Source: Neobacillus sp. PS2-9 (GTDB lineage Bacteria > Bacillota > Bacilli > Bacillales > Cytobacillaceae). Taken from it: a stretch of 64,000 nucleotides of DNA. Below, piece by piece: positions 24,635 to 34,188 of this stretch. The translations under genes and the position numbers were made by a program. The notes beneath the pieces were generated by a model. That model was not told the origin of the DNA. It was given only the letters and a program-made list of their open reading frames with translations, and did no database searches. The DNA lies in the NCBI RefSeq assembly GCF_030915525.1, contig NZ_CP133269.1:1885001-1949000 (forward strand), in the 5' to 3' direction. Position 1 is the stretch's first letter. Every line of letters starts with the position of its first letter.

Positions 24635-27600
24635 ATGGTTAAAACTGCCAGTCAAATTGAAACTTTTGAAACACTTAAAAATAAGATTGCTTCTTTATAT
24701 AATTTATTAGCCGACGAAAAAGATGAAGTACAGGCTGAAAAAGTGAAACAACTTGCAAACAAATTAATGAATAGGGAGTTTCTCATTGCTTTTTGCGGGC
24801 ATTTTTCAGCTGGGAAATCGACAATGATCAATCGAGTGGTTGGTGAGAATTTATTACCCTCAAGTCCAATCCCAACTAGTGCAAACCTTGTAAGAGTAAA
24901 GGCAGGAGAGGAATACGCCAAAGTTTATTTTAAAAATGAAAAACCAAGGTTATATCTAGCACCCTATGATTATGGGTTAGTCAAAAATTATTGTAAGGAT
25001 GGGGACAAAATTGAATCCATTGAAATCAGCCACAAGGATTCTCGTTTACCTGAAAATACGGTGATTATGGATACACCAGGTATTGACTCTGCAGATGATG
25101 CTCACCGGATTGCAACAGAGTCAGCATTGCATCTTGCGGATCTTATTTTTTATGTCATGGATTATAACCATGTCCAAGCAGAATTAAATTTCTTGTTTAC
25201 AAAGGAATTAACGGAAGCAGGGAAAGAGGTTTATTTAGTCATTAATCAAATCGATAAACACAAAAATGACGAATTAAGTTTTACCGATTTCCAAAAAAGT
25301 GTAGTTGACTCTTTCGCATCTTGGGGTGTAAGACCAGCAAGGATTTTTTACACGTCATTAAAGGCTGAAAATCATCCTTTAAATGATTTCTCTGAACTTC
25401 AGCAGTTCATTCAATCTAAGTTGAGTGAGAAAGAACATTTATTAATCCCGTCAGTTTTTCATTCGTTAAGAAAAATTACCCAGGATCATATCGACCAATC
25501 ACATAAGTTAGCTGATGAAGAGCTCATTCCTATCCTAAAAATACTAAATGAACTATCGGAGAAGGAAAGACAAGAATTAGAAGCATCCCATCAACGAGTC
25601 TCTCAAGATCTCAAAAAGATAAGTGAAGGTACGGGGATAAAGGAAAAAAACTTTGAAAATGAAATTTCACAAATCCTGAAAAATGCAATCATTATGCCAT
25701 TTCAGACAAGAGCTTTAGCGGAGAGTTATTTAGAATCCTGTCAGCCGGAATTTAAAGTTGGGTTCTTGTTCTCCAAACAAAAGACAAACGAAGAGAAAAG
25801 TAAGAGATTAGAGAGTTTCTATCAAGATTTACTAGATAAAGTAAAGTCACAGCTTGAGTGGCATATTCGAGAATTTTTACTCCGCAGTATAAAGGAGGCT
25901 GAAATTGAAGATATTGAGTTGCAAGGGTTAGCTCAAGCTTTCTCCATCCCTATTCCTATGCAGTTATTAGAGGATGCTGTTAAGTCTGGAGCACGTGTAT
26001 CGGGGGAATATGTACTTCGTTATACTGAGGATGTGGCCAATGAGATAAAAAGATCCGCAAGAAATCAACTTTCTGAATTCAAAAGTAAGTTCGTAGAATG
26101 TCTAACTATTCAAACATCGAAATTACAACAACAATATGAAGAGGAATTTACCAAAATTGAAAGGTATGTTAATGCCTTAACAGAATTGAAAAAGGCAGAA
26201 CAGTCTATTTTTATAAAAGATAAAAAGATTGATGACTTGTTTACAAAACATGAGATTCTTCAGGAGGATCGTAACCAACTATTTAGTCAGCATGATGAAG
26301 AATATGATGTGATTAAAATTCAAGAGGACTCCCAAGTTATTACTAACCAAGAAATTATATCTAAAAACATAGTGAATACAAAGATTGTTTCCAAGGATGC
26401 AGGGGAGATGTTAGAGCAGTCAGATAATCATTTAAAGCAAACAGTTGAACGACTTCATCTTTCATCGAACCTGATAAAAGATTTAGCCGGTTTTCAAAAA
26501 ATTTCAAAGGAATTGGAAGAAAAGGCAAATAGGTTGGAGAATAAAGGGTTTACTGTTGCGTTATTCGGGGCATTTAGTGCTGGGAAGTCCTCATTTGCGA
26601 ATGCTTTAATGGGGGAGAAGGTTTTACCGGTATCGCCAAATCCAACGACTGCTGCTATCAATAAAATTAAACCTGTTACAGCTGAAAGGCAGCATGGAAC
26701 GGTCCTTGTGAAATTTAAAGATCAGGGCTCCATGCTCGAAGATGTAAATCGCTCCTTAAAGGTTTTTGATTTGCATGCTATAGATTTTAACTATGCAGTG
26801 AAAATGATTGACCAGATTTTACTAGATAAAAGCCAAGAAGGTGTACTTGAAAAAACACATTTTGCCTTTTTACAGGCATTCAAAAAAGGCTTTGCCTCTT
26901 TAGTACCTCTGCTAGGAACCACCAAAGAAACGGATATAAGTGATTTTAATGAATTTGTGGCAAAAGAGGAAAAATCCTGTTATGTAGAGTGGATTGAACT
27001 TTATTATGATTGTGAGCTAACAAGAAAAGGGATTACGCTTGTTGATACACCTGGAGCAGACAGTATAAATGCTCGCCACACAGGGGTTGCTTTTGATTAT
27101 ATTAAGAATTCAGATGCTATCTTATTTGTCACCTATTATAATCATGCTTTTTCAAAAGCAGACCGTGAATTTTTAATCCAGCTGGGACGTGTAAAAGAAT
27201 CCTTCCAGATGGATAAAATGTTCTTTATCATTAATGCGATTGATCTTGCTGAAAACAATGAAGAGAAAGAACTGGTGGCTGAATATGTGACGGACCAATT
27301 AATTAAATATGGAATTCGAAATCCACATTTGTATTCCTTATCAAGCTTGCTTGCATTAAACGAAAAACAAAATAAAACTCAAAGCACGCAATCAGGGATG
27401 AACTATTTTGAACAGGCGTTTTATCAGTTTATTTCCAATGACTTAACGGAAATGGCTATTTCCTCTGCTGATAAGGAGCTGGATCGTGTCGTTGAATTGG
27501 TAAATAAGTTAATACAAAGTTCACAAGAAGACATAACGGTTAAGGAGCAAAAGCGAACAGAGTTTGAAAAAGAAAAGGCTAAAATTAAGGGGTTATTAGA

Positions 27601-28294
27601 AAAACAATCCGGGGAAAGCCTACAAAATCGTTTAATACAGGAAGCGGAAGAATTAATTTACTATATTAAGCAAAGGGTATTTTTAAGGTTTGGAGACTTC
27701 TTTAAAGAGGCTTTTAATCCGTCAACACTTAGGGACGACGGACGCAATTTGAAAAAAGCACTGCAAGCGGCACTTGATGAATTCCTAGAAAGTATTGGTT
27801 TTGACCTTGCACAAGAAATGAGGGCAACTACTGTAAGATTGGACCGGTTTATTGAAAAGATTCTTACAGATTATCATGGACAACTAATTCGAAACCTTCA
27901 AGAAGTGAATGGGGATCTATCCTTTTCGGCCTTTGAGAAATCCAAGTATGAAAAAATTGATTTTTCCTTAGCATTTAAAGAGATGGATCACCAGCAATTT
28001 ACTAAAGCATTGGCTCATTTTAAAAATCCAAAATCCTTTTTTGAAAAGAACGAGAAGCAATACATGGTGGAAGAACTGAATCGAATTCTAAGTGTCTCAG
28101 CTGACGATTACTTAAAGCAGTCAGGAGATCATTTGAAAAGTCACTATGAAATTGAATTACTGAAGGAAACAAATTGTTTAGTAACCAAATTACAGGAACA
28201 AGCGGATGATTTTTACTTAAGTCTTCTCTCTGCATTGGATGGAGGCGTTTCAATCCAAAGGTTAATGGAGATTCAGCAAAAGTTACCAAAATAG
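24635..28294 (+). CDS. dynA: DynA, tandem dynamin-like membrane GTPase
   Basis: DynA (YpbR) tethers and fuses membranes and protects against membrane-pore stress and phage. The 1219-residue chain is two fused dynamin units. Unit 1 has the P-loop GHFSAGKS at 55-62, the switch motif MDTPGIDS and NQIDKH; unit 2 has GAFSAGKS at about 645-652, VDTPGADS and NAIDLA. Coiled-coil stalk regions follow each GTPase and a hydrophobic paddle region (IPIPMQLL) lies near residue 435. Length and order after bcsA-ypbQ equal B. subtilis. Confidence 0.94.
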   Translation: MVKTASQIETFETLKNKIASLYNLLADEKDEVQAEKVKQLANKLMNREFLIAFCGHFSAGKSTMINRVVGENLLPSSPIPTSANLVRVKAGEEYAKVYFKNEKPRLYLAPYDYGLVKNYCKDGDKIESIEISHKDSRLPENTVIMDTPGIDSADDAHRIATESALHLADLIFYVMDYNHVQAELNFLFTKELTEAGKEVYLVINQIDKHKNDELSFTDFQKSVVDSFASWGVRPARIFYTSLKAENHPLNDFSELQQFIQSKLSEKEHLLIPSVFHSLRKITQDHIDQSHKLADEELIPILKILNELSEKERQELEASHQRVSQDLKKISEGTGIKEKNFENEISQILKNAIIMPFQTRALAESYLESCQPEFKVGFLFSKQKTNEEKSKRLESFYQDLLDKVKSQLEWHIREFLLRSIKEAEIEDIELQGLAQAFSIPIPMQLLEDAVKSGARVSGEYVLRYTEDVANEIKRSARNQLSEFKSKFVECLTIQTSKLQQQYEEEFTKIERYVNALTELKKAEQSIFIKDKKIDDLFTKHEILQEDRNQLFSQHDEEYDVIKIQEDSQVITNQEIISKNIVNTKIVSKDAGEMLEQSDNHLKQTVERLHLSSNLIKDLAGFQKISKELEEKANRLENKGFTVALFGAFSAGKSSFANALMGEKVLPVSPNPTTAAINKIKPVTAERQHGTVLVKFKDQGSMLEDVNRSLKVFDLHAIDFNYAVKMIDQILLDKSQEGVLEKTHFAFLQAFKKGFASLVPLLGTTKETDISDFNEFVAKEEKSCYVEWIELYYDCELTRKGITLVDTPGADSINARHTGVAFDYIKNSDAILFVTYYNHAFSKADREFLIQLGRVKESFQMDKMFFIINAIDLAENNEEKELVAEYVTDQLIKYGIRNPHLYSLSSLLALNEKQNKTQSTQSGMNYFEQAFYQFISNDLTEMAISSADKELDRVVELVNKLIQSSQEDITVKEQKRTEFEKEKAKIKGLLEKQSGESLQNRLIQEAEELIYYIKQRVFLRFGDFFKEAFNPSTLRDDGRNLKKALQAALDEFLESIGFDLAQEMRATTVRLDRFIEKILTDYHGQLIRNLQEVNGDLSFSAFEKSKYEKIDFSLAFKEMDHQQFTKALAHFKNPKSFFEKNEKQYMVEELNRILSVSADDYLKQSGDHLKSHYEIELLKETNCLVTKLQEQADDFYLSLLSALDGGVSIQRLMEIQQKLPK

Positions 28295-28321
28295 ATTGGT
28301 TTTGAGAAGGGGTGAACTTGG

Positions 28322-29149
28322 ATGAATTTTGTGAAAGACAGGGATTGGCTGTTTACTAACATGAATGATAGTAATTTCGTAATTGTCGATTGCCGATTTT
28401 CCTTAGCGGATCCGCATAAAGGAAAAAAAGAATATCTCGAAAGCCATATTCCAGGTGCGGTTTACTTTGATCTGGAGAACGATCTGTCAGCTCCTGTTAT
28501 GGAACATGGTGGAAGGCACCCATTGCCAGATATGGAGGAATTGATCAGGAAACTTGAAAACGCAGGAATAAATGAATGCAAATCAGTTATTGCTTATGAT
28601 CATGGGGAAGGAGCTTATGCAGCCAGATTTTGGTGGCTCCTAAAATACCTAGGTCATAAAAATGTCTTTGTCCTTAATGGAGGATATAAACAATGGCTGG
28701 AAGCCTGTTACCCAGTGACAGCAGACATTCCTGTGTTTGAAACAGTAAAATTTCATGTTGAACTAAATCCTGATATTTTAGCTACAACGAATGAAGTCGA
28801 GGAAGTTGTCCAAAATCGGTTAAAAGACTGGATTTTGATCGATTCCAGAGAAGAAAAGCGCTACCTTGGTTTGGAAGAACCAATCGATAAAAAAGCAGGA
28901 CATATCCCCGGAGCACTAAATAAGCCTTGGATGGATGGCTTACATTCTTACCAATATAAGTCAGTTGAGGAACAAAGACAAAGATTTTCAAATATCGATG
29001 TTAAAAGTCAAATTATTGTTTACTGCGGTTCCGGAGTAACAGCTGCCCCTAATTTCCTTGCTTTAAAAGAAGCTGGATATGAGAAAGTAAAGCTTTATGT
29101 GGGGAGCTTTAGTGACTGGATTTCTTATGCTGGAAATAAAATCGAATAA
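28322..29149 (+). CDS. Thiosulfate/3-mercaptopyruvate sulfurtransferase (two rhodanese domains)
   Basis: A 275-residue protein of two rhodanese domains. The second holds the active cysteine, near residue 235, in VYCGSGVTAAP; CGSGVT is the loop type of mercaptopyruvate sulfurtransferases. The N-terminal domain has VDCRFSLADP and the SHIPGAVYFDL motif but no catalytic cysteine, as usual. It moves sulfur to cyanide, thiols or proteins in the cytoplasm. It follows dynA by 27 bases with a GGGGTGA ribosome site. Confidence 0.9.
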   Translation: MNFVKDRDWLFTNMNDSNFVIVDCRFSLADPHKGKKEYLESHIPGAVYFDLENDLSAPVMEHGGRHPLPDMEELIRKLENAGINECKSVIAYDHGEGAYAARFWWLLKYLGHKNVFVLNGGYKQWLEACYPVTADIPVFETVKFHVELNPDILATTNEVEEVVQNRLKDWILIDSREEKRYLGLEEPIDKKAGHIPGALNKPWMDGLHSYQYKSVEEQRQRFSNIDVKSQIIVYCGSGVTAAPNFLALKEAGYEKVKLYVGSFSDWISYAGNKIE

Positions 29150-29166
29150 ATGACAAGTCAAACCTA

Positions 29167-29175
29167 TGATATAAT
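29167..29175 (+). promoter_or_regulatory. Extended -10 promoter for ypcP
   Basis: TGATATAAT is a TG-N extended -10 with a perfect TATAAT. No strong -35 at 17 bases. Confidence 0.55.
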
Positions 29176-29260
29176 GGAAAGCGTGTGATTAGAATACCAT
29201 TCAAAAGCAGGCAAATTGAATCTTTAGATGTTGCCGCTTAAATATAGGGGGACTTAGAAA

Positions 29261-30154
29261 TTGAATAATCAAAAGCCTTCATTAATGCTTGTTGATGGGA
29301 TGGCATTATTATTCCGAGCCTTTTATGCAACTGCAGTAACAGGACAATTTATGATTAATTCAAAAGGGATTCCAACCAATGGAATTCACGGCTTTGTAAA
29401 ACACTTATTTACTGCTGTTTCTTCTTTCAAACCAACTCACCTTGCCGTTTGCTGGGATATGGGGAGTAAGACGTTTAGGACGGAGTTATTCCCTGATTAC
29501 AAAGGGAATCGTGGAGAAGCTCCTATCGAGCTTATTCCACAATTTGATTTAGTGAAAGATGTAGTTGCTTCATTCGATATTCCAAATATCGGATTAGCGG
29601 GCTATGAAGCAGATGATTGTATTGGGACAATTGCTCAACAAGCAAAGGATTTTGCTCATGTTTCAATCTTAACGGGTGACCAAGATATTCTTCAGTTACT
29701 TGACGAGAGTATATCTGTCATTCTGATGAAAAAAGGCTATGGGAATTACCTTGTGCACACTCCTCAAACCTTTTTTGAGGAAAAAGGAATAACACCTAGA
29801 CAAATGGTTGATTTAAAAGCGCTTATGGGCGACCCAAGTGATAATTACCCCGGAGTTAAGGGGATTGGTGAAAAAACAGCGCTTAAGCTATTACAAGAAT
29901 TTCACCATATTGAGGGGATTATTTCCAACTTGGATCGCTTATCAAAGTCTAATAAAACTAAGATTGAACAGGATTTAGAAATGCTACACCTATCCAGAAG
30001 ACTTGCAGAAATAAAATGTGATGTCCCTGTGTCTTATGTTTTGGAGGAAGCAGGTCTTCGAATTGAAAAAGATAAAGCTTTAAATAAATTAATGGAAGTA
30101 GAGCTTCGTGGATTGCAGCGCCTGCTGCCGCTAAATGAAGCGATAATTTCTTAA
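29261..30154 (+). CDS. ypcP: YpcP, 5'-3' exonuclease / flap endonuclease
   Basis: This is a stand-alone homologue of the DNA polymerase I 5'-nuclease domain, able to remove RNA primers and flaps. Motifs are LVDGMALLFRAFYA, VCWDMGSKTFR, the metal-site strand YEADDCIGT, LTGDQDILQL and the helix-hairpin-helix PGVKGIGEKTALKLL. Length 297 residues is normal. The start is a TTG at 29261 with AGGGGGA upstream. Confidence 0.93.
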   Translation: MNNQKPSLMLVDGMALLFRAFYATAVTGQFMINSKGIPTNGIHGFVKHLFTAVSSFKPTHLAVCWDMGSKTFRTELFPDYKGNRGEAPIELIPQFDLVKDVVASFDIPNIGLAGYEADDCIGTIAQQAKDFAHVSILTGDQDILQLLDESISVILMKKGYGNYLVHTPQTFFEEKGITPRQMVDLKALMGDPSDNYPGVKGIGEKTALKLLQEFHHIEGIISNLDRLSKSNKTKIEQDLEMLHLSRRLAEIKCDVPVSYVLEEAGLRIEKDKALNKLMEVELRGLQRLLPLNEAIIS

Positions 30155-30165
30155 TTTTTGTAGGG

Positions 30166-30200
30166 AACTGGCTGTCTCCGTAAAGGCAGCCAGTTTTTTT
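30166..30200. terminator. Terminator between ypcP and sspL
   Basis: AACTGGCTG pairs with CAGCCAGTT and is followed by T residues. Confidence 0.85.
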
Positions 30201-30208
30201 ATAATATA

Positions 30209-30346
30209 TTATTTAGTGTTTTTTTTCTTTGCGGCATTTTCAAGCTTGCTTTTTGGCTCTTCAGCGAACTCAGCATCTTGTCCATATCCTTGTGGATTCA
30301 CACCGGGTGCTTTAACCCCACGATTAGCATTATGTTTTTTACTCAT
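30209..30346 (-). CDS. sspL: Small acid-soluble spore protein SspL
   Basis: The 45-residue product has the SspL layout: basic N terminus, GVNPQG core, an acidic stretch and the C-terminal KLENAAKKKNTK tail. GGGAGGTGAA precedes the ATG. Such proteins are made in the forespore under SigG. An AATACTA -10-like string upstream is one base off the SigG consensus, with a weak -35. It lies next to ypcP, as sspL does in B. subtilis. Confidence 0.85.
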   Translation of the reverse strand: MSKKHNANRGVKAPGVNPQGYGQDAEFAEEPKSKLENAAKKKNTK

Positions 30347-30429
30347 GAACGTTCACCTCCCATTTAGTTAGTATTTCCACAGGGAATAAAAAAATTTGGA
30401 TTTCTAACAATAATGGTAGAGGTGATTGC

Positions 30430-30921
30430 ATGAATAAAGGAGTTTATCTAGCCCTTTTTAGCATAGGGTTAGCTCAAGGCATGAAGATCCCCATACATTA
30501 TGTTAAAAAGAAAGAATGGCGGCCCGAGCTGTTTTTTGGCACAGGTGGAATGCCAAGTTCACATTCGGCAGGCGTATCAACACTTACCACTTATATTGCC
30601 TTACAAAGAGGACTGCCAACGTTTGACTTTGCCCTTTCACTCGTCTATGGATTAATTGTTATGTATGATGCGCAGGGTGTTCGCAGGCAAACAGGGGAGT
30701 TAACTTTAAAAGTAAACTCAATGAATGATTTAATTGAAAAAATCCAAAAAGACGAAAGTGTGGAGTTTAAACAGGAATCACCAAAAAGACTTAAAGAGAT
30801 GCTAGGTCATCAACCAGAAGAAGTCATTGGTGGAGCTATAATGGGTGTATTGGTAGGGGTCATTGGTCATCTCTGTACAAAAAAGAATAGAAAATCCTCC
30901 ATTTTTAAGGTAAGATTTTAA
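30430..30921 (+). CDS. YuiD/DUF212 family membrane protein (divergent PAP2)
   Basis: A 163-residue membrane protein with four or so spans. GGMPSSHSAGV near residues 40-50 and DAQGVRRQTG near 78-87 are the phosphatase-like motifs of the divergent PAP2/vanadium-haloperoxidase-related family. It may act on lipid phosphates; no member's substrate is assigned with certainty. AGAGGTGAT gives the start. The next gene follows by 30 bases. Confidence 0.85.
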   Translation: MNKGVYLALFSIGLAQGMKIPIHYVKKKEWRPELFFGTGGMPSSHSAGVSTLTTYIALQRGLPTFDFALSLVYGLIVMYDAQGVRRQTGELTLKVNSMNDLIEKIQKDESVEFKQESPKRLKEMLGHQPEEVIGGAIMGVLVGVIGHLCTKKNRKSSIFKVRF

Positions 30922-30950
30922 AGGGATGTTTAAAGATTTGGGGGAGAGGA

Positions 30951-31232
30951 TTGGTTAAGTCAGTGCAAACAGTGGAAGAGTATTTGCATTACTTGGAAGG
31001 AAAAGGCTTTCAATTCCAAGAAGATGCTATTGGTTTTATTTTTTTCGGAAAACATTATACGAATGCAACCGATGAAATGATCAATACAGCAATAGAACTG
31101 ACATTAAAAGCACAGAAATGCTTTGATGGCAGTTTTTATGTTTCATTATTAGAAACGCTTATATCAAACCAAATAGACACTAGGAAAGACGCTATAAAGT
31201 TCATCAAAGAAAAAGAATTATTAGCAATATAA
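30951..31232 (+). CDS. Conserved small helical protein (DUF6123-like)
   Basis: A 93-residue protein with no signal or membrane span; predicted mostly helical, with FGKHYTNATDEMINTAIELTLKAQ in the centre. It resembles a short family seen near ypcP in Bacillaceae; I am unsure of the name. TTG start at 30951 with GGGGGAG upstream. It shares an operon with the DUF212 gene. Confidence 0.7.
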   Translation: MVKSVQTVEEYLHYLEGKGFQFQEDAIGFIFFGKHYTNATDEMINTAIELTLKAQKCFDGSFYVSLLETLISNQIDTRKDAIKFIKEKELLAI

Positions 31233-31239
31233 AGAAGAA

Positions 31240-31267
31240 AGAGGTTGACTTAGTCAACCTCTTTTTC
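31240..31267. terminator. Terminator between convergent genes
   Basis: AGAGGTTGACT/AGTCAACCTCT hairpin with T5 on the + strand. Confidence 0.85.
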
Positions 31268-31286
31268 GTACAGTTCTTATCTATTT

Positions 31287-32207
31287 TCAACCTTCTAGGC
31301 TTTTATTTTTTCTAAGTAGGGGAATCTTATTAGTTGGAAGTTCAGCAAATATCATCCCCATAAAAATAAGAATACATCCAAAAAAGGCACTTAAGGACAA
31401 TCGCTCATCTGCCCAAGCATAACCTGCAATGGCGGCAAAAACAGGTTCCATCGCAAAAATTAATGCCACTCTAGTGGCTGAAGTGAATTTTTGAAAATTT
31501 GTTTGAATAAAAAATGCTAAAGCTGTAGCAAAAACACTTGTGACGATTAAAGCAAATAAAACGTCTTGAGACATAAGTATATCTAATTGAAAGGATTTTT
31601 TTCCATTTTCGAATATGAAAGATGACCCAATTGATAATAAAGCAACTGTAGAAATCTGGATGACAGTTAATAAAAGGGTGGGATACTTACTACTGAATTT
31701 TCCCGTTAAAATAATGTGTAAGGCAAAACTAATCGCGCAAACAAAAACAAACCCATCACCAATATTTAAGGAAGTTACATCTGTCATGGTTAGTAAAAAC
31801 AGGCCGAGTGTGGCAGTTAGTACTCCAATTATGGCATTTTTGCTTGGATATTGCTTAAGTAGTACCATCGAAAACAGTGGGACCAAGACTACACTTAGGC
31901 CTGTAATAAATCCGGCTTTCGATGTAGTTGTATATAAAAGACCAATCGTTTGGGTTACATATCCTAGAAAAAGCCAAAAACCAATAAAGATTCCTGAGGC
32001 AACTAGTTTGAGATTTAATTTCTGTAATTGTTTCCTTTGAAAAACTAGAAGACAAAAAATTAATAATATAGCTGCAATAGAAAATCGAATTCCGTTAAAG
32101 GCAAAAGGCTCCAAAAAATCAATTGCATTTTGGACAATAACAAAAGTGGTTCCCCAGATTAATGTAACAAAAAGCAAACTCAAATCTGCAACTAATGGTC
32201 TTTTCAT
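31287..32207 (-). CDS. EamA/DMT-family transporter
   Basis: A 306-residue, ten-span protein of two EamA repeats: LLFVTLIWGTTFVIV at the N terminus and LIFAMEPVFAAIAGYAW in the second repeat, the typical DMT signature. Substrate unknown. It is downstream of, and co-directional with, the RNase H-like gene ypdQ (6-base gap), so both are probably one transcript. It is only distantly similar to the EamA protein at 18314. Confidence 0.87.
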   Translation of the reverse strand: MKRPLVADLSLLFVTLIWGTTFVIVQNAIDFLEPFAFNGIRFSIAAILLIFCLLVFQRKQLQKLNLKLVASGIFIGFWLFLGYVTQTIGLLYTTTSKAGFITGLSVVLVPLFSMVLLKQYPSKNAIIGVLTATLGLFLLTMTDVTSLNIGDGFVFVCAISFALHIILTGKFSSKYPTLLLTVIQISTVALLSIGSSFIFENGKKSFQLDILMSQDVLFALIVTSVFATALAFFIQTNFQKFTSATRVALIFAMEPVFAAIAGYAWADERLSLSAFFGCILIFMGMIFAELPTNKIPLLRKNKSLEG

Positions 32208-32213
32208 GTTGAA

Positions 32214-32624
32214 TTATAATGCTCCTTCACTTGAGTTTTTTTGTATAGCAAGCCTTGCTAGTCTATCTGCTACCTTATTTTCGGCGCTTGGAATCCATTT
32301 CATAAAGAACAATTCCATTTTTCTTGATAATTCTAAAGCTTCGTCAAGTAAAGGCGAGAATTGTTTGTTTTTTACAAATTCCTTTTCCATAGCCCTATTA
32401 ATTAATTCCGAATCCGTTCGAAACGACACAACTGAGTACATCAATCCTTTTTCAAGGCATATTTTTAATGCGTGTATAAAAGCATGGAATTCGGCTTCAT
32501 GGTTTGACATCGTCCCAAGTGGTAAAGAATATTCTTCAGCCAAACCGTTCCCTTTAATAAAAATCCCAGCTCCACTTGGACCAGGGTTACCAGCACTTGC
32601 CCCATCAATATAGACTTCAATCAT
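32214..32624 (-). CDS. ypdQ: RNase HI-like protein (YpdQ)
   Basis: A 136-residue RNase H fold: YIDGASAGNPGPSGAGIF (first aspartate at 7), the E of NHEAEFHAF, FRTDSELI and the final KVADRLARLA with the fourth acidic residue. All four DEDD positions appear present. The basic protrusion of E. coli RNase HI is missing. It closely matches YpdQ of B. subtilis, whose RNase H activity has been reported as weak or absent, so catalysis is uncertain. Divergent from ypeP, another RNase H-like gene. Confidence 0.88.
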   Translation of the reverse strand: MIEVYIDGASAGNPGPSGAGIFIKGNGLAEEYSLPLGTMSNHEAEFHAFIHALKICLEKGLMYSVVSFRTDSELINRAMEKEFVKNKQFSPLLDEALELSRKMELFFMKWIPSAENKVADRLARLAIQKNSSEGAL

Positions 32625-32790
32625 GCTGTTTCCTCCATTTGTTAATTAATAAAGTTTATCATATTTTAACACAGTAATGCAGGAAAATATTTTCTTCTGC
32701 TTAAGTGGGTATGATAAACATATATATTTAAATAGAAGCACGTTTTACACCAAAGTGTGTATTGAAATCATTCATGAGAGGCTGAATACA

Positions 32791-33447
32791 ATGAAATATA
32801 GGTTAGAATGGAAATATAAATTAAAAAGTAACGAAAAAGTACAATTTTCATCTGAGTGGGTATCTGGTGAAACAGCCATACAAATAGGTGAAGAACTTGA
32901 AGCAACAGGAAAAGTTACCGAACTATATTTTTATGATGAAAAAGAGACATCTTGGATTTTAAAAGAAATGAAGAAACTGTTGACTGAAGTAGAGGAAGAG
33001 CCACATGATATTACGGTTTATTTTGATGGGGGATATCAGAAGGAATCTAATCTCGCAGGACTAGGTACGGTTATTTTTTTTAAACAAGGAAAAAAGAAAT
33101 ACCGCATTCGGGCGAATGAACGCTTGGAGCAATTGGAGAACAACAATGAAGCTGAATACGCCGCTTTTTATTATGCACTAAATATATTAGAGGATCTAGG
33201 CGTTCAGCATTTGTCATGCGAGTTTAAGGGTGACTCTCAGGGAGTATTAAAACAGCTGGACGGTGATTGGCCTTGCTATGAGGAAACACTAAATCGCTGG
33301 CTTGACCGAATTGAGGAAAAGATGAAAACGCTTGATCTCAACCCCAAATATACAGTCATTTCAAGAAAAGATAATAAGGAAGCTGATCGCTTAGCCACCC
33401 AAGCCTTAGAAGGAAAAGAAATATTTGCGAAAACACTAATATTATAG
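32791..33447 (+). CDS. ypeP: RNase HI-like protein with extra N-terminal domain (YpeP)
   Basis: The 218-residue protein has a roughly 75-residue N-terminal domain (MKYRLEWKYKLKSNEKVQFS...), then an RNase H fold: VYFDGGYQKESNLAGLG, NNEAEYAAFYYAL, FKGDSQGVLKQL and NKEADRLATQAL, keeping the acidic residues. I start at the ATG at 32791, which has GAGAGG upstream and begins the recognisable domain. It pairs divergently with ypdQ and precedes ypeQ as in B. subtilis. Confidence 0.86.
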   Translation: MKYRLEWKYKLKSNEKVQFSSEWVSGETAIQIGEELEATGKVTELYFYDEKETSWILKEMKKLLTEVEEEPHDITVYFDGGYQKESNLAGLGTVIFFKQGKKKYRIRANERLEQLENNNEAEYAAFYYALNILEDLGVQHLSCEFKGDSQGVLKQLDGDWPCYEETLNRWLDRIEEKMKTLDLNPKYTVISRKDNKEADRLATQALEGKEIFAKTLIL

Positions 33448-33467
33448 TCGAGGAGCGCGGTTGCTTA

Positions 33468-33653
33468 GTGAGAGACACTGGCAGAAAGGAATTGTTAAAT
33501 CACCTAGAAAACATTATGGTTCAATTTTGTGATGGCTGCTTTTTGCATCAGCATGTAAAAATAGAGGGTGGAAGAAGAGCAGCCCATCGTTTCTGTATCA
33601 CACAATGTACTGTAGGAGAAAAACTCCAGGAATATGGTAAGAAACTGAGGTAA
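33468..33653 (+). CDS. ypeQ: YpeQ, 61-residue zinc-finger-like protein
   Basis: Matches YpeQ: MRDTGRKELLNHLENIM, FCDGCFLHQH, FCITQCTVGEKL. Four cysteines in two pairs (CDGC and C-I-T-Q-C) suggest one zinc. GTG start at 33468 with AGGAG upstream at a slightly long distance. Function unknown. It is the last gene before repeat A copy 2. Confidence 0.85.
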   Translation: MRDTGRKELLNHLENIMVQFCDGCFLHQHVKIEGGRRAAHRFCITQCTVGEKLQEYGKKLR

Positions 33654-33668
33654 TAATTGATTGCAATA

Positions 33669-33811
33669 AGAAAAGCGGAAGCGCCTTGATCAGCCCCGAC
33701 AGGCAAATGTTCTTCTGCAAAAAAAGTCGCTCTTTGACTTTTATTGCAGAAGGTTATTTGACCCGAGGGGCTAGGCGCTGGAGCTGGACAATTCTCGAAG
33801 TCGAATTTTAT
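33669..33811 (-). repeat. Dispersed repeat family A, copy 2 (inverted)
   Basis: Inverted relative to copy 1 and about 143 bases long. The inner stem reads TTCTGCAA with TTGCAGAA instead of TTCGGCAA with TTGCCGAA, so both arms changed together. It fills the gap between ypeQ and the convergent cspD terminator. Confidence 0.85.
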
Positions 33812-33829
33812 ACTTTCTGATCATATTAA

Positions 33830-33856
33830 AAAGGCTGACGATAAACGTCAGCCTTT
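33830..33856 (-). terminator. cspD terminator
   Basis: AAAGGCTGACG, loop ATAAA, CGTCAGCCTTT; on the minus strand it is followed by T residues. Confidence 0.85.
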
Positions 33857-33878
33857 GATTGGTTATAGTTAGTAAAGA

Positions 33879-34079
33879 TTAAAGTTTTACTACGTTAGCA
33901 GCTTGTGGTCCGCGGTTTCCTTCAACGATTTCGAAAGAAACTTCTTGGCCTTCTTCTAATGATTTGAAGCCTTCACCTGTGATAGCGCTGAAGTGTACGA
34001 ATACATCGTCTCCGCCTTCAACTTCGATAAAACCGAAACCTTTTTCATTGTTAAACCATTTAACTTTACCGTTTTGCAT
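33879..34079 (-). CDS. cspD: Cold-shock protein CspD
   Basis: A 66-residue OB-fold RNA chaperone with both nucleic-acid motifs, KGFGFIEV (RNP1) and VFVHFSAI (RNP2). It keeps mRNA unfolded in the cold and in stationary phase. The ribosome site AGGAGGAAG is very strong. The position beside ypeQ and the sequence [31 protein letters not shown] favour CspD among the Bacillus paralogues. A leader of about 100 bases precedes it. Confidence 0.93.
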   Translation of the reverse strand: MQNGKVKWFNNEKGFGFIEVEGGDDVFVHFSAITGEGFKSLEEGQEVSFEIVEGNRGPQAANVVKL

Positions 34080-34188
34080 GTACTTCTTCCTCCTAAGCCC
34101 TTAAAGACACCCCAGGTGCCAAAGATAAATATTATCATGTAAAAAACAGCAAAAATACATTCGCATATAGTTGTTACATGATGATTTA

